64,000 bases of DNA from Allolobophora icterica (GCA_963556255.1 OY744604.1:92353062-92417061), one strand, 5' to 3'. Shown: positions 10,938 to 21,889, counted from the first letter of the stretch. Made by a program: numbers and translations. Notes: generated by a model from the letters alone, not told the origin.

Positions 10938-12039
10938 GCCGGTGACTGCTATGGTTATCGGATTGACACTGCCTTCGCTTATTATTACATGTGTAATCTG
11001 CTACACTGTAGCCTAGTTAGTAATCTCTCCTATAGTGCAAAGGAGTATCTGATTCATAGTCACTCCGTGAAACCTGCTCTGTTGAGGCATTGGTGTAACA
11101 TGCACCATTCATGCATTGTTTATTTTTAAAAAAATTTGTATAGCTGGTTTAATGATTGTGTTGTCGCAACCTGTCCTAGGAATGCAATGATGTAGCCTAC
11201 TGTGAATGCATGGATATCACCTAATTTACTGATGCATTGATGTGAACTATTTTTCAATTACAATGAAGTATTTTACTTCTCAACTGTATTAGATAATCTC
11301 TTAAGGGTTTCATTGGGTAACCTCTATCTTATTGCATATTAAATGCACTGTATAATACATCATACGGATGTACTGTCACGTCACATTTTATGAATTAATG
11401 TTTTTTACAGAACGATTAATTTACTCCTCTGCAGATTGTATAATCAATTTGGTATTTGAGTATGTATGTATATGGGATGGTGTGTGGACAACACTGGACA
11501 TGTGCTAATCTGTATGTATCTATGTATGTTTGCTTAAGTGTTTGTATGCGTGTTGCGTGTATGTATGTGAGAGTGTATGTATGTTGTTGACACGCATGCA
11601 TATATGTAGGATAGGGTGGTTCACAGACACATGGTAAAAAATAAAGTTCAAGCTAGAAACCAGGGCACCCCTCAGTTTGTTAGACCTATCAATAGTATTA
11701 TTGAGACAAAATTTCAGCTTCTTATTCCAACTGGAAGACAGTGCTCACGGACTATGTTACTTTGTCATATACCGATAAATAGACATTAATTGCAGAAATG
11801 AATGCATAAAGCATGCAAATGTATTTTATTTCAAGATAAATCAAATATTACTGTAATTTGACAACACATGTGATACAAGAACAGTTAGTCAGATTGAAAC
11901 GTAAAATTTCAGTAGGTTTGAAGAATTGCAAATGCCCAAAAATGTCAAAAAACATCGTCCAGACCACGAATGTCGAATGTCGACTTCAACACCCATTACA
12001 GTCTTAGACTCTAGAAACTGCAAGGCTTTGCAAGCACTG

Positions 12040-14183
12040 CATCAACAGCAGACTTCTTTGTTGTGTGAGTAGGAACAGCTTTCATATTTGCCTTGACCAC
12101 TTGGAGAAGAAACTGCTTTTCTTCTTCATCATTGGTGATGAGTCGGAAGAATTCCTCGAACAACTTCACACCCCTCTCACCACTCTGAACTGCTGAATTC
12201 TCTCTTTACTTTGCTTTTAATCCTCATTCTCGATCCATTTCTCTGGTGGAAGAGTAAGAAAGGAATCACCAATCTTCAGGCGTGACAGTAGTGTCAGTGT
12301 TCGCGGGGTAGAAAAATCACCCAGGCAACCCCCTCCATCACTACCGTATCATGGTTCTAGGACGTTTGGTCAACGGACGATTGGTCAACGGACGATTGGT
12401 CACGGACGATTGGTCAACGGACGATTGGTCAAGCGGACTGTTCGTCAAGGGGACTGTTGATCAAGGGTCCTTTCGTCAAGAGGACGGTTGATCAAAAATT
12501 TAAAATTTCAATATTAGAGACGCTTTTAAAATATGCCAGTTCTCTTATCAGTACAAACCACTGATAAAAGAAATCGACGACCACTAATTATCCTGCAGTT
12601 TCCTGCAGCCTCCCTTCGAAAAAACTAAACATAAAGCAGAACGACCAATTAAGCCATTACAAAACCAGGCATCTTTACATGCAAGCAATGAAGACTTCGC
12701 GAAGCGTAGCCCATACACAAATAAAACAAATATGGAGTGATACGATGTATACGTGAATTTTAGACGCTTTTAAAACATGTCAGTTCTCTTATCAGTACAA
12801 ACAACTGCACTGGCACAGATATAAGATAACCCTTTGAAATGGACGACCACTAATTATCCCTAGACATACGATTTTTTGATCAACCGTCCTCTTGACGAAA
12901 GGACCCTTGATCAACAGTCCTCTTGACGAACAGTCCGCTTGACCAATCGTCCATTGACCAATCGTCCGTGATCAACCGTCCGTTGACCAACCGTCCTTTG
13001 ACCAAACGTCCGCATACCCCGTATCATCACCTCTCACTTTCCTTTCACCAGGCCTTGCAGTCATTCTGTTGACAATCTTAACCTTATCTGTTACAGTGCC
13101 AGACCTACAACCGCATCTGAAAGGTACCACAAGTGGTTATCTATTACCTTCCTGGCAGCAATGCTGATCTCACGGTTAATTGATTCATATTTTTATAGAT
13201 CAATCCAAAGTGACAGATCTTGTCCTGGAGCTTCAGCAGCAAGTGGGGGCTTTGTCCATGCCTTTGTGTAAACTGCACAAATCAGTGAATCTCGAGTTTC
13301 TTCCTTCTTCATTAGATTGAATACATCAAGCTGACTGCGAAAAAGGTAGATTCTGATGGCATACATGCAGTAACTTAGCCATTCAATGTGCATGGTGAAT
13401 TGGCTCAGAGCTCTCCAGTGAATTACTGAAGGCTGACTTCCAAAGACAACTATTGTCAGCTCAATGAGTTCTTGGTAGTCATCACTGATCTCTGAATCTG
13501 ACTTTCTTTCAGCAAACTCCTTGAGAAAACTGACGCTGTTTCATGAAAGGTTTCAGTGCCGGATATGACTTCCAGTCCTCGGAAGTTGATGCGTGTTACA
13601 CCTTCCCAGTAGCTTTAAATCTCTTATGAGATTGGAATGTATGGTGAATTAAATGGATCCCAGCACAAGGTGAATACTTTGGCTAAAAATCAATTTCATC
13701 ACATCATGACGGCAGGCCAACCACAGGAGCTCTTAACCTATCTTTCCTCCAGCAGAAAGCATACTCCGTTGAAACGCCCAGTGTTGACAGATATTGTATC
13801 AAAGCTCGGCTGAACTTTCTCAGTGAGTTTTCATAACTCCAGAAGATTATGAACGGCCATATATTCATTGTATCATGTCCCAGAGGCTAGTTTTGGCACA
13901 CCGAGAAGCTTATATCCACACCATCACCTGAAACCAGCACTGGCAGGCGGTCGATATTTCCTGCTCCAAAGATCTCAGGCAGGATTTTCCCATCCCAGTG
14001 TAATACCAGTAAATAATATGATACAAGTTCAGCTCTTACAGCTTCAGCATACTGTATCCTGGCTTTCTTATGCACTCTGTGGATGGTACACCGCGAAAGT
14101 GGCAGGTAAGGAGGATCGCAGTTAAGCCCTGCAGCAATTGTAATGTAAAAATTCACTTCTGAAAGCATGTCTGCCAAAAACAC
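12040..14183 (-). pseudogene. Transposase-like gene, uncharacterised family, broken
   Basis: Read from 14183 leftwards, conserved islands survive between stops: LSRCTIHR and HWDGKILPEIFG, then IDRLPVLVSGDG, then SVNTGRFNGVCFLLEERIG, ELLWLACRHDV, KWIENED, and finally NDEEEKQFLLQVVKANMK. The order and motifs match a family common in invertebrate genomes as uncharacterised proteins (from memory; its D-S-NTG and CRH blocks resemble a DDE-type nuclease core, inference). The location between long TIRs makes transposase the best guess. Several stops, frameshifts and a 666-bp nested insertion show it is dead. The 47.6-kb copy covers the C-terminal part with fewer breaks. Confidence 0.65.
12353..13018. 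mobile_element. 666-bp element with arms of tandem ~15-bp units, 9-bp duplication
   Basis: Flanked by a perfect 9-bp direct repeat CCGTATCAT (12344-12352 and 13019-13027). The left arm holds about nine tandem copies of GGACGATTGGTCAAC and variants (…CTGTTCGTCAAG, CTGTTGATCAAG). The right arm holds the inverse (GTTGACCAATCGTCC). Tips are GGTTCTAGGACG and GGTATGCGGACG. The central 0.4 kb (about 12495-12860) is AT-rich and non-coding. It is nested in the transposase pseudogene, so it is younger than that element. The architecture recalls foldback/TU elements of sea urchins. Confidence 0.85.
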
Positions 14184-14505
14184 AGGAAGTAGATACTATG
14201 ACCTTCAACAAGATCTGTACACTTTTTTTTCCAAGTACCAGTAAGTAAGTAAGTAAGTAAGATAACACAAAATAAACTAGGCTATTTCAAGCTCACCACC
14301 ATGACAAATGTTTACCAAGTTATATGGCATCAAGATTTACAGCTAATACTACAACAGTATATGGTAATATTTATATGTCATTGAGCACCATCTTTCAGTT
14401 GGAATAAGAAGCTGAAATTTTTTCGCAATAATTCCATTGATAGGTATAACAAACTGAGGGGGTGCCCTGGCTTCTAGCTTGAACTTTATTTTTTGGGCCA
14501 CCCTA

Positions 14506-15024
14506 ATGTAGGGCTATGAAAAGGTATGAGTGCTTTCAAGTGTATAAGTAGGTTGTATCGCTTGGGTGCAAGTGGGTGTAAGTGTGCATATGTGCGTGTG
14601 GGCTAATTTGGCATGAAAGTATGTATTTAGGTGACTGCTCGTGAATAAGCTGAGGTTTTCTCTAAAAGTTTACTCCACGGAATTATTATAAATGTTCACA
14701 TGATTGATCACAGGTTATGTTATCTTGGCGTTAGTTAAGTTCTTGTTATGAACAGTGAAAACATTGTACAACGATAATTATACCTACAGGCTTTAATTAA
14801 GTACTGAGTTAAGAATGATGGATGATTGACTGCTTTCCACTTACTGTACTACTACCCAGGTGGCCCTTGTAGCGGGGTCATTTGACCCCTTTTGGGCCTC
14901 CTGTGTAGCCAAACTTTGGAATATACGGTAATAATAATGCATGTTTATGCTTTAACTGTAAAAGTTTGGTTACCAAATAAACAAGTGTCAAGTGTCAAAA
15001 TAAAAACAATAATTTAGTTATATT
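14506..15024. other. Intron sequence, nothing recognised
   Basis: AT-rich sequence between the 2.9-kb transposon and the inverted dispersed repeat. No exon, tRNA-like box or inverted repeat was seen. Confidence 0.4.
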
Positions 15025-15165
15025 AATTTAACATCAATGTTTTGAACTGTTTCCAGTGTTTACTCCCAACTCCTCCCAACCCATAACCCCGTTTTTCTCG
15101 GCATTTTAGCCCGCCCATAATTGTTCCGTTCCGGAACCTTTTTTCTAGAAAAAAGCACTGCATAA
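15025..15165 (-). repeat. Inverted copy of the 640-800 dispersed repeat
   Basis: It carries the complements of the 640-800 motifs (TGTTCCGTTCCGGAACC, TTTTTCTAGAAAAAAG, GGGTTATGGGTTGGGAGGAG-like), about 150 bp before exon C2 on the plus axis. Confidence 0.6.
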
Positions 15166-15333
15166 TAATAATATTTAGACATTCAACAACAGCTCCTAGC
15201 ATAAATGATATCGCTTCAGTTACTGTGGTAATAATCTGACAAAGATAGTGACCTAAGATCCAGCACCAAGAAGTAGCTTAGTACATAAACCAATTGCAAG
15301 ATCCAACCTTCAACAAAATCGTCAAATACTAAC

Positions 15334-15503
15334 TGTCACGAAATCAAAATCTTTTTCAATGTTGAACGATTTGAAGAAGAACGACAAAGAACTTCCCGTT
15401 GAAGCGTAAACGTAGTAACTGCAGGAGAGGTCGTCGGAGTATTTGTCAGGGTAGTTTGGAGAACTGATGTTTCCGGACGGACCGTAGTAGGTGTCACCGC
15501 AGC
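15334..15503 (-). CDS. Exon C2: N-terminal half of a type-CD CUB domain
   Basis: 170 nt, entered in phase 1 after the acceptor TTTTGTCGCTACAG and left in phase 0 at GTGACA|GTTAGT. The product starts CGDTYYGPSGNISSPNYPDK, has the second Cys in DDLSCSYYVYAS and ends FNIEKDFDFVT. It pairs with D1. Confidence 0.85.
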
Positions 15504-15715
15504 CTGTAGCGACAAAACCATTCAACCAAATAATATCTTTACGCTGTTAGACTTACTGTACAAAAATTTACAGTGTAGGCCTACCTGGACATTTATGAAC
15601 CGCATTTCAGAAATCCTTCAAAATGCAGCATATCGACTGAACTCTGTGAACCTATGATGCACAGAATAATAATTAATAATAAGAACTAGTTTTCCACTAC
15701 AGCATATGAAGTTCT

Positions 15716-15832
15716 CTCCCTGCCTCTCTCCGTCTTTCCGTCCGTCCGTCCGTCCCTGTCTCTCTCTGTCCGTCCGTTGGTCCGTTCCTCCCTCCTGCCT
15801 CTCTCCGTCCGTCCGTCCGCCCGTCTCCCCTA
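15716..15832. repeat. CCGT/CCTCCCTGCCTCTCT minisatellite, short block
   Basis: Degenerate tandem units of CCTCCCTGCCTCTCTCCGTC plus variable CCGT tetramers, next to exon C2. Related blocks lie near the other C exons. The Pro/Ser/Leu-rich or Arg/Gly-rich frames are by-products of the repeat. Confidence 0.9.
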
Positions 15833-15931
15833 ACCAAGAATCTGTTGCTGTAACTGAACTGCTACAGTAATTTCCTAGTATAAAGAAGCAAAATCAAAAT
15901 AAAAAATTATAGATATCACTCGAACAATTAC

Positions 15932-15949
15932 CTTGAACAATAGTAGTGA
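15932..15949 (-). CDS. Candidate 18-nt micro-exon (copy 1)
   Basis: Reading minus: acceptor TATCTTCCACCAG, then TCACTACTATTGTTCAAG, then donor GTAATTG. With phase-1 borders it would insert VTTIVQ before the G that opens the next CUB domain. The same unit recurs at 16616-16633 and 34850-34867 with identical 18 nt, while the flanks differ slightly. A longer 46-nt reading from an upstream TTTGAG acceptor is possible but is not phase-symmetric. No transcript evidence, so this is tentative. Confidence 0.35.
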
Positions 15950-16095
15950 CTGGTGGAAGATACATGCTCGTGTAATTCTCAAATATAGTATTTCATATTT
16001 AAAAATAAGGCACTCTTCAATATTGGCTCAGAGTATATAAAGATACAAAAGGCTATTTACATAATAATAAGAACTAGTTTTCCACTGCAGCATAT

Positions 16096-16398
16096 GAAGA
16101 TCCCTCCCCCTCTCTCCGTCCGTCGCTCCTGTCTCTCTCTGTCCGTCCGTTCGTCCCTTCCTCCCTCCTTCCCTGTCTCCGTCCGTCCGTCCCTCCCAGC
16201 CAACTCCTTGCCTCTCTCCGTCCGTCCGTCCGCCCCTCCCTCCCTGCCTCTCTCCGTCCGTCCGTCCGCCCCTCCCTCCCTGCCTCTCTCCGTCCGTCCG
16301 TCCGTCCGTCCGTCCGTCCGCCCCTCCCTCCCTGCCTTTCTCCGTCTGTCCGTCCGTCCGTCCGTCCGTCCGTCCTTCTGTCCGATCGTCCATCCGTC
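16096..16398. repeat. CCGT/CCTCCCTGCCTCTCT minisatellite
   Basis: About 300 bp of the C-exon-associated minisatellite. It belongs to a local duplication: 15840-15990 and 16490-16690 both carry the micro-exon segment. Confidence 0.93.
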
Positions 16399-16615
16399 TG
16401 TATATAATTACAATTTATGAGCTGGAGAAACTATAAGCAAAAACCTGAATCGAGTAGAAACATTTAATTGAAAATGAGTAAGAAAACTTGTTCCAACAAC
16501 TGAAATCTCCCCCTAACCAGGAATCTGTTGCTGTAACTGAAACTGTTACAGTAATTTCCTATTATAAAGAAGCAAAATAAAAATAAAAATTTATAGATAT
16601 CACTCGAACAATTAC

Positions 16616-16633
16616 CTTGAACAATAGTAGTGA
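16616..16633 (-). CDS. Candidate 18-nt micro-exon (copy 2)
   Basis: Identical to copy 1, with the same CCACCAG acceptor and GTAATTG donor. It lies 5' of copy 1 and exon C2 in transcription order, from a local tandem duplication of the intron segment. Confidence 0.35.
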
Positions 16634-16689
16634 CTGGTGGAAGATACATGCTCGTGTAATACTCAAATACAGTATTTCATATTTAAAAA

Positions 16690-17685
16690 TAAAGCACTCT
16701 GGTGAGTTTCTCTTGAAGAGGTTCACATAAATCTATGATTACTTTATATTATATAAACTTGAAACCATAATTGTCAAAATCGTTTCTTTCTGTTTTTCTT
16801 TTCCCCCAAAAACCTCGGTTTTTCGTTTTTATTTTTCTTATCGTTTTTTCCGTCTTTTGTTTCTTGCATTTAACTTTATTTATTTATTTACTGTCTGTTA
16901 ATTTTTTCATTTTCTGTTTAATTTTTTTGTCTGATGTCACCTACGTTCTCTCCGTACTTTCAATGATTCAGCCAATTAACGTCACTATTTACGTCATCAT
17001 TTGAGAAGTAAATACTTTATGAAATACCACAATACAAGAAGTAAAATTTTAAACAATTATTTCTAAGTTATCTAAAATGCCAAAAGAAAACGGTACGGAA
17101 TAGCGAAACATTATTTTGAAAAACGCGAAAGACAAAAACTGAACATTGGCTAAATTGAAATGCATTTACTGTGATAAAGTTTACACTATATAATCTATAC
17201 CTACATAGTTTAGTTCTTAATTGTGTTAGTTTAGTCAGCATGGACTTATGTGGATCTATGTCTACAATTTAATTTGAAAAGATTTCAATATTTTTAATTT
17301 CTCAATTTCTTATTAAACCAAACTTATAAGAAATAAAATAATTGTTGTTATTTAGTGTTTACTAATGAAGTTGTGTTATTTGCTAATTAAATTATGTAAA
17401 TGAGGTTTTTAATTTTAAATTCCAGGTAGGGCCTAGGCCTACAAGATGTGAGAAAGTCAAATTATTTTCTTTTGTCGTTTTTTTCCGTTTTTTCCCCGTT
17501 TTTTCTTTTATGAAAAAACCACGTTTTTCCGTTTTTTATTAAGTTTCTATCGTTATTAACAACTCTGCGTGAAACTCTATGTAGGAGTTACATCTTCATT
17601 TACTGAATATTGGGCTATATATGGTTTAGAGGCGAATTCAAGTCCGAGACGATTGGCAGAGTCGTTGAAATGACAACAATCCGGG
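16690..17685. other. Cassette-paralogous intron sequence
   Basis: AT-rich, shared in part with 36935-37115 and 43160-43505 (GTGAGTTTCTCTTGAAGAGG and GAGGCGAATTCAAGTCCGAG-like blocks). No exon was seen. A hint of a CxxC finger-like phrase near 17160 is too weak to annotate. Confidence 0.45.
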
Positions 17686-17928
17686 TTTTTTTATTTATTT
17701 TATTTATTTCGGATATTTCTATAGTGCCTCCTCAAGTCTACTACTATTCAGAGGCGCTCCCGACTACAGCATTTGATACTGTGTCGGAGTTTTCACGCCG
17801 AAGCGCCACGAGCAATTGTGAGTGAAGGACTTGCCCAAGGTCCGTACGCAGCGGTTAGAGTGGGATTCGAACCTGCAACCCTCAGGTTAGGTCACAAGGC
17901 GCCGAACTTACCACTGAGCCACCACGCA
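17686..17928 (-). mobile_element. tRNA-derived SINE, copy 1
   Basis: On the minus strand the head has an A-box-like TGGCTCAGTGGTAAG and a perfect B box GGTTCGAATCC about 45 nt later. A body with a CAGTATCAAATGC block follows, and an AAATAAATAAAATAAATAAA tail. A second copy is at 43507-43743. The third paralogue at about 37105-37120 reads CAATCCGGGTACATCACAC with no insert, an empty site. It is mobilised by LINE machinery in trans (family knowledge). Confidence 0.7.
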
Positions 17929-18531
17929 CATCACACTAACCACTAGACTTTTGCGCACCCTTGAACCGGTCTAGAAAGATCTATAGGCAGAAGCAATCTC
18001 AATGGAGATATAGACCTTCTTAATAATAGTCTGAAGTACAGTACTTTGGAAGGTTTGCCTTTCGACACACAAAATGCACTGTACAAAGTACGCAATGAAC
18101 TTTAATCACTGTACTTACTAGCAGCTTTAAATGAGGATCCATCGGTTTTGCTGTGAGTGTCTGCGGGAGCTCACCAGTGGAGACTTTTGTAGTTATATGG
18201 GCACTGCTCGCTCATTTATAACCTTTTGCTCTTAACACTTTAACATCATTTAGATAGTCGAAGCCAACACTTGTTTGAGTTAATTAAAAGGCGCTTAAAG
18301 CAACTCACTAATTAAAATCACTGGTAATAACATATTGAGAAGCAAGGACATGTTTTAGGTTCGTTGGTGAAAATTTTTTTTAAATCCTTTACAGAATTTA
18401 TATTATTGTGGAGCTACAATGTATAGGGCCCAGTGAAATTGGATGAACTCTTCTTCAATTAGTACAATGGTAAATCTAACCGTGAATTCAACAGTCACAA
18501 AAGGCTATACCAAGTAAAGTAACGTAAAGCT

Positions 18532-18755
18532 TCAGCCAATGCATAATGAAGAACGCAAAGGAGGAGCACATTTCCTTAACTCGGTCCTTAAGGACTCCGT
18601 GTAACCAGCCTTGACAAGTTGCTTGCGCATACTTCCATCACAGGCAATATAATTGGTACAGACGTGGGTTGCCAAGTAAAGGGCAAGATCTTCGTTGTTC
18701 AGGATTCGTCCACTGTCGTCGATAATAATTATCTCCGCCATTATACAAGTCACGC
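18532..18755 (-). CDS. Unidentified ORF conserved with the 44.6-44.8 kb copy
   Basis: An open frame (continuing upstream to 18912) whose part MAEIIIIDDSGRILNNEDLA through VKAGYTESLRTELRKCA is preserved without indels in the paralogous copy at 44603-44827 (MAEIIIIADSGRILNNEGLA). No family is recognised. It could be a transposable-element relic or an uncharacterised exon. There is no clear splice border, and many of the differences between copies change residues. Confidence 0.25.
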
Positions 18756-19267
18756 TCCACTGGTTACCTGCATACAGTGCCTCTGATTTTAAAATAGTAG
18801 GCGGGTTGAAAATCGATCGCGCTGGGCATAGTAGGCGAGCGATGCGCGGTCGACCTTGGGAGCTTTTGTGTACAGCGTATTTTATGTATCGTATTCGTTC
18901 GCATAGCTGCATATAATCATCTAATTGGCCTATCTCAATTCAGTTCTGTTATCCATCCTGCATCATACAATACAACAATACAATTAAAAATGTATAGCGC
19001 GCTTCAACAAGACAAGTCTTCCACAGAAGCGCGTTGCGCTACATTTCTAGTCATAGTACAATGTGAATATGTGACTTTTTTTTTTTAGATTTAAATTGTG
19101 CAACAGATGCGCATTGACGGACTGTAGTTGGAAGACTGTTCCATTCCATAGGTCCTGAGACCGAGAAGGCACGACTACACCACTACCATCATCATAATCA
19201 GCATCATTAAGGAGACATTTGTACGCGCATAGGCACAATACTGCATCAATCTGAAAAATAATTTAAA

Positions 19268-19316
19268 AAATAATAATAATAATAATAATAATAATTATAA
19301 TAATAATAATATTAAC

Positions 19317-19355
<39 letters not shown>
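19268..19355. repeat. (TAA)n microsatellite, tail of SINE2
   Basis: TAA/AAT repeats at the 3' end of a minus-oriented SINE-like unit. In the B3 cassette the equivalent tract carries a 3.3-kb LINE insertion. Confidence 0.95.
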
Positions 19356-19635
19356 CTTTTCTTTAATTAAGCGAATGCAAACGCACTGCTCTGTACATGA
19401 ACATACATATAGTAGAAACGGCAGCCACGCAGTGCGCCTTACATACATGTATACAGTAGAAGCACATGATAACAGTTTTACAGGAGTCGAATATAACTGT
19501 ATTTAAGCGGCAGCCGGACGGCGCCATTCATGACCTACTATTCATTTAACCACCGCCGCCTCCTAGCGAGTGAAAGGCAGAATGAACTTTACGTGAGTCT
19601 ATGGGGCTCGATCGTGGTACCTTTAGCTCTTCACC
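19356..19635 (-). mobile_element. SINE2-like unit, head-truncated
   Basis: Shared with 28006-30491 and as a fragment at 37461-37515. In the longer copy the minus-strand head reads like a tRNA (TAGAGTAATGGAC, then GATCGAGTCCC), an A/B-box pair. The tail is AAGATTATTATTATT. This copy preserves the CGGACGGCGCC site that is split by the hAT-like element in the B3 cassette. Confidence 0.45.
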
Positions 19636-19694
19636 ATGGCGCCAAGTACGTCTCAAAAGCACTTCAATTTATTTAGAATACCGTTTACACTGAC

Positions 19695-19869
19695 CTTCAT
19701 CCGGGATGATTGTGTACTCGATATTGAATCCTGGATGGCTTTGATTGTGAGTATTATCGCTGACGAACCACAGAAGAACTTGACTGCATTCGTAGATGTA
19801 CAGATCGGGAGGATGAGAGTTTCCAGAATATCTATACGGACCATAGTCCCAGTCATCTAGACAACTTAT
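19695..19869 (-). CDS. Exon B2: C-terminal half of a type-AB CUB domain
   Basis: 175 nt, phase 0 to phase 1, with the same TTTTTGTTCTAG acceptor and GAAG|GTCAGT donor as the other B exons. The product starts ISCLDDWDYGPYRYSGNSHP, has the Cys in YECSQVLLWFVSDN and ends GFNIEYTIIPDE. It pairs with A2, and this domain is followed directly by the C2-D1 domain. Confidence 0.85.
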
Positions 19870-20554
19870 CTAGAACAAAAACAATATTTTTTCTTAACTT
19901 AATCAGCGTTATCTAGGCAATTTACAGTACCTAGAACAAACAGTTCCTGTAGATTACCGTCTGTTTCAAATTTTCAGCTCAAGACACATTTTCGGTGTAC
20001 CTTAAACCGTACTTGTTAAGATCACTTAGACAGCCATTTAAAATACAACTTTTTAAAGTGCTTGAAGGGCGTTATTTGAATGTTTTGCTAGATTAAATTA
20101 CACAAATAGGGCCTACCCTACTAAAAGAATACCTCGACCTTCCGTCTTAACAATTTTAAGAGGACAAATGCGTATGCGAATATTATGATAAACCTTTAGC
20201 AACAGCTTTAGTGATACCAACTCAGATGGCGCAGTGTCGAATTAAAATTTATTTTATTTATATTTATTATATTTTTTATTCTGTTTGCAGTGACTGATCA
20301 CGCTTCAAAGTGTTCGCACTGAAATCGATGTTCATTTCGGTGCAATGTTTAGTGGATATAATGGTTCACTGGAAATGCCTGAGTTGCATGAGATATGAAT
20401 GAGTGTGTGTGCCCTTTGACCTGAAATAATGACTCGTGAACAATTGATAAGTAATCACTACATTTCTTTCTTAGAGAAGTTTGTCATTCATGTATGGAAC
20501 TCAACATCAGACAACAGTGAATCAATATCTGCGATGTGAAACAGGTATTTATAC

Positions 20555-20736
20555 TTCAAGCCAATCGCAACTGTGGCATTCGTTGCATAGTCTGAAATCC
20601 TCAAAGTAGAGGTAGAACGTGCTTCGCTGTCGAGCCCAGATGATGTTGGAGCAGTTGTGATTGATTCCGTAGTAGTTCGGATAATTCGGAGAGGTCACAA
20701 ATCCAGTGGAATCATTGTATATCGTATTTCCACAAC
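20555..20736 (-). CDS. Exon A2: N-terminal half of a type-AB CUB domain
   Basis: 182 nt, phase 1 to phase 0 (AATGCAG acceptor, DWLE|GTATAA donor). It starts CGNTIYNDSTGFVTSPNYPN, with CNECHSCDWLE before the donor. In transcription order it directly follows exon B3. The C and D exons expected between them are absent, and cassette similarity ends at about 21050. Confidence 0.85.
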
Positions 20737-21334
20737 CTGCATTTAATCACCAAATTTAGGCTTCGTGCAGTAGTACTATAAAAACGAGGAAGAAGTTTCG
20801 AGCCATGTGATGCATCATACTAAACCAAATTCTAAAACATGTGGCGCTATATACAGTATAAGAACTGAAATCTGTTAAGCGAACTACTTAATACTTTTGG
20901 AACGTTTATATTTAATAATTGATTACATTTAAATAAAATGAGTTCCTAATTCTCAATATTATGGATTTAAAACTAAGTAATTAAAGAGTCAATGCTTTCT
21001 TCTGCAGCTAATCAGTCTGTCTTCTCGCCATCCACACACCATCAAACTCATCAAACTGGTCACGTGGGGCGTCGTTGTTGGCTGCCGGTCTTCGGACTTA
21101 GTTATTATTTCGTGATATAATTCTCTCTTGAAGCGAAATAATGCCTACGTTCGATTGTTTATTTTCGACTTTGAGCGATGGATAATCGATATATTTTTAA
21201 AATAAAAAGTCTACTTTTGCCGAACCATTGAACAATATTGAACCCACGCTGATGTCACGTGAGTGCCTAAATGGCCGCCGCCTATATTCGCCGATTGAGT
21301 CGAATAATATCCGATTGAAATCTCACAAAATAGT

Positions 21335-21880
21335 TCGCCCTCCCTCCCTGCCTCTCTCCGTCTGTCCGTTCGTCCGTCCGTCCGTCCCTCCCTGCCTCTC
21401 TCCGTCTGTCCGTTCGTCCGTCCGTCCGTCCCTCCCTGCCTCTCTCCGTCTGTCCGTCCGTCCGTCCATGCCTCTCTCCGTCTGTCCGTTCGTCCGTCCG
21501 TCCGTCCCTCCCTGCCTCTCTCCGTCTGTCCGTTCGTCCGTCCGTCCGTCCCTCCCTGCCTCTCCGTCCGTCCGTTCGTCCGCCCCTCCCTCCCTGCCTC
21601 TCTCCGTATGTCCGTTCGTCCGTCCGCCCCTCCCTCCCTGCCTCTCTTCGTCTGTCCGTTCGTCCGTCCGTCCGTCCCTCCCTGCCTCTCTCCGTCCGTT
21701 CGTCCGCCCCTCCATCCCTGCCTCTCTCCGTCTGTCCGTTCGTCCGTCCGTCCGCCCCTCCCTTCCTCTCTCCGTCTCTCCGTCCGTCCGTCCGTCCGTC
21801 CCTCCCTCCCTGCCTCTGTCAGTCTGTCCGTCCGCCCCTCCCTCCCTGCCTCTCTCCTTCTGTCCGTTCGTCCATCCATC
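21335..21880. repeat. CCGT/CCTCCCTGCCTCTCT minisatellite, 0.55 kb
   Basis: Units of about 40-45 bp (CCTCCCTGCCTCTCTCCGTC plus TGTCCGTTCGTCCGTCCGTC). It lies where the missing C-D exon pair would be expected and is followed by the RNase H fragment, so it may mark the rearrangement joint. Confidence 0.93.
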
Positions 21881-21889
21881 TTCTTTTCT

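Larger units (their letters stand above)
11614..14503 (-). mobile_element. 2.9-kb DNA transposon with >100-bp TIRs and dead transposase
   Basis: The left arm (11614 to about 11735) and right arm (about 14385 to 14503) are inverted copies. They begin GGGTGG, then share AAAAAATAAAGTTCAAGCTA, a CAGGGCACCCC block, TCAGTTTGTTA and TTTCAGCTTCTTATTCCAAC. The dinucleotide TA flanks both sides (11612-11613, 14504-14505), which is suggestive but too short to be decisive. Inside is a minus-strand broken gene (12040-14183) of a family that recurs at 47.6-48.3 kb. A further element is nested at 12353-13018. I do not recognise the superfamily. Confidence 0.8.

Noticed and set aside
12353..12500. CRISPR-like array of short repeats
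   Set aside because: The units are contiguous 15-16 bp tandem repeats without unique spacers, and they are mirrored at the other end of a TIR element in eukaryotic DNA.
17090..17200. BED-type zinc finger start of a hAT transposase
   Set aside because: Only a short CIYCDKVY phrase with stops around it; not enough to support a gene.
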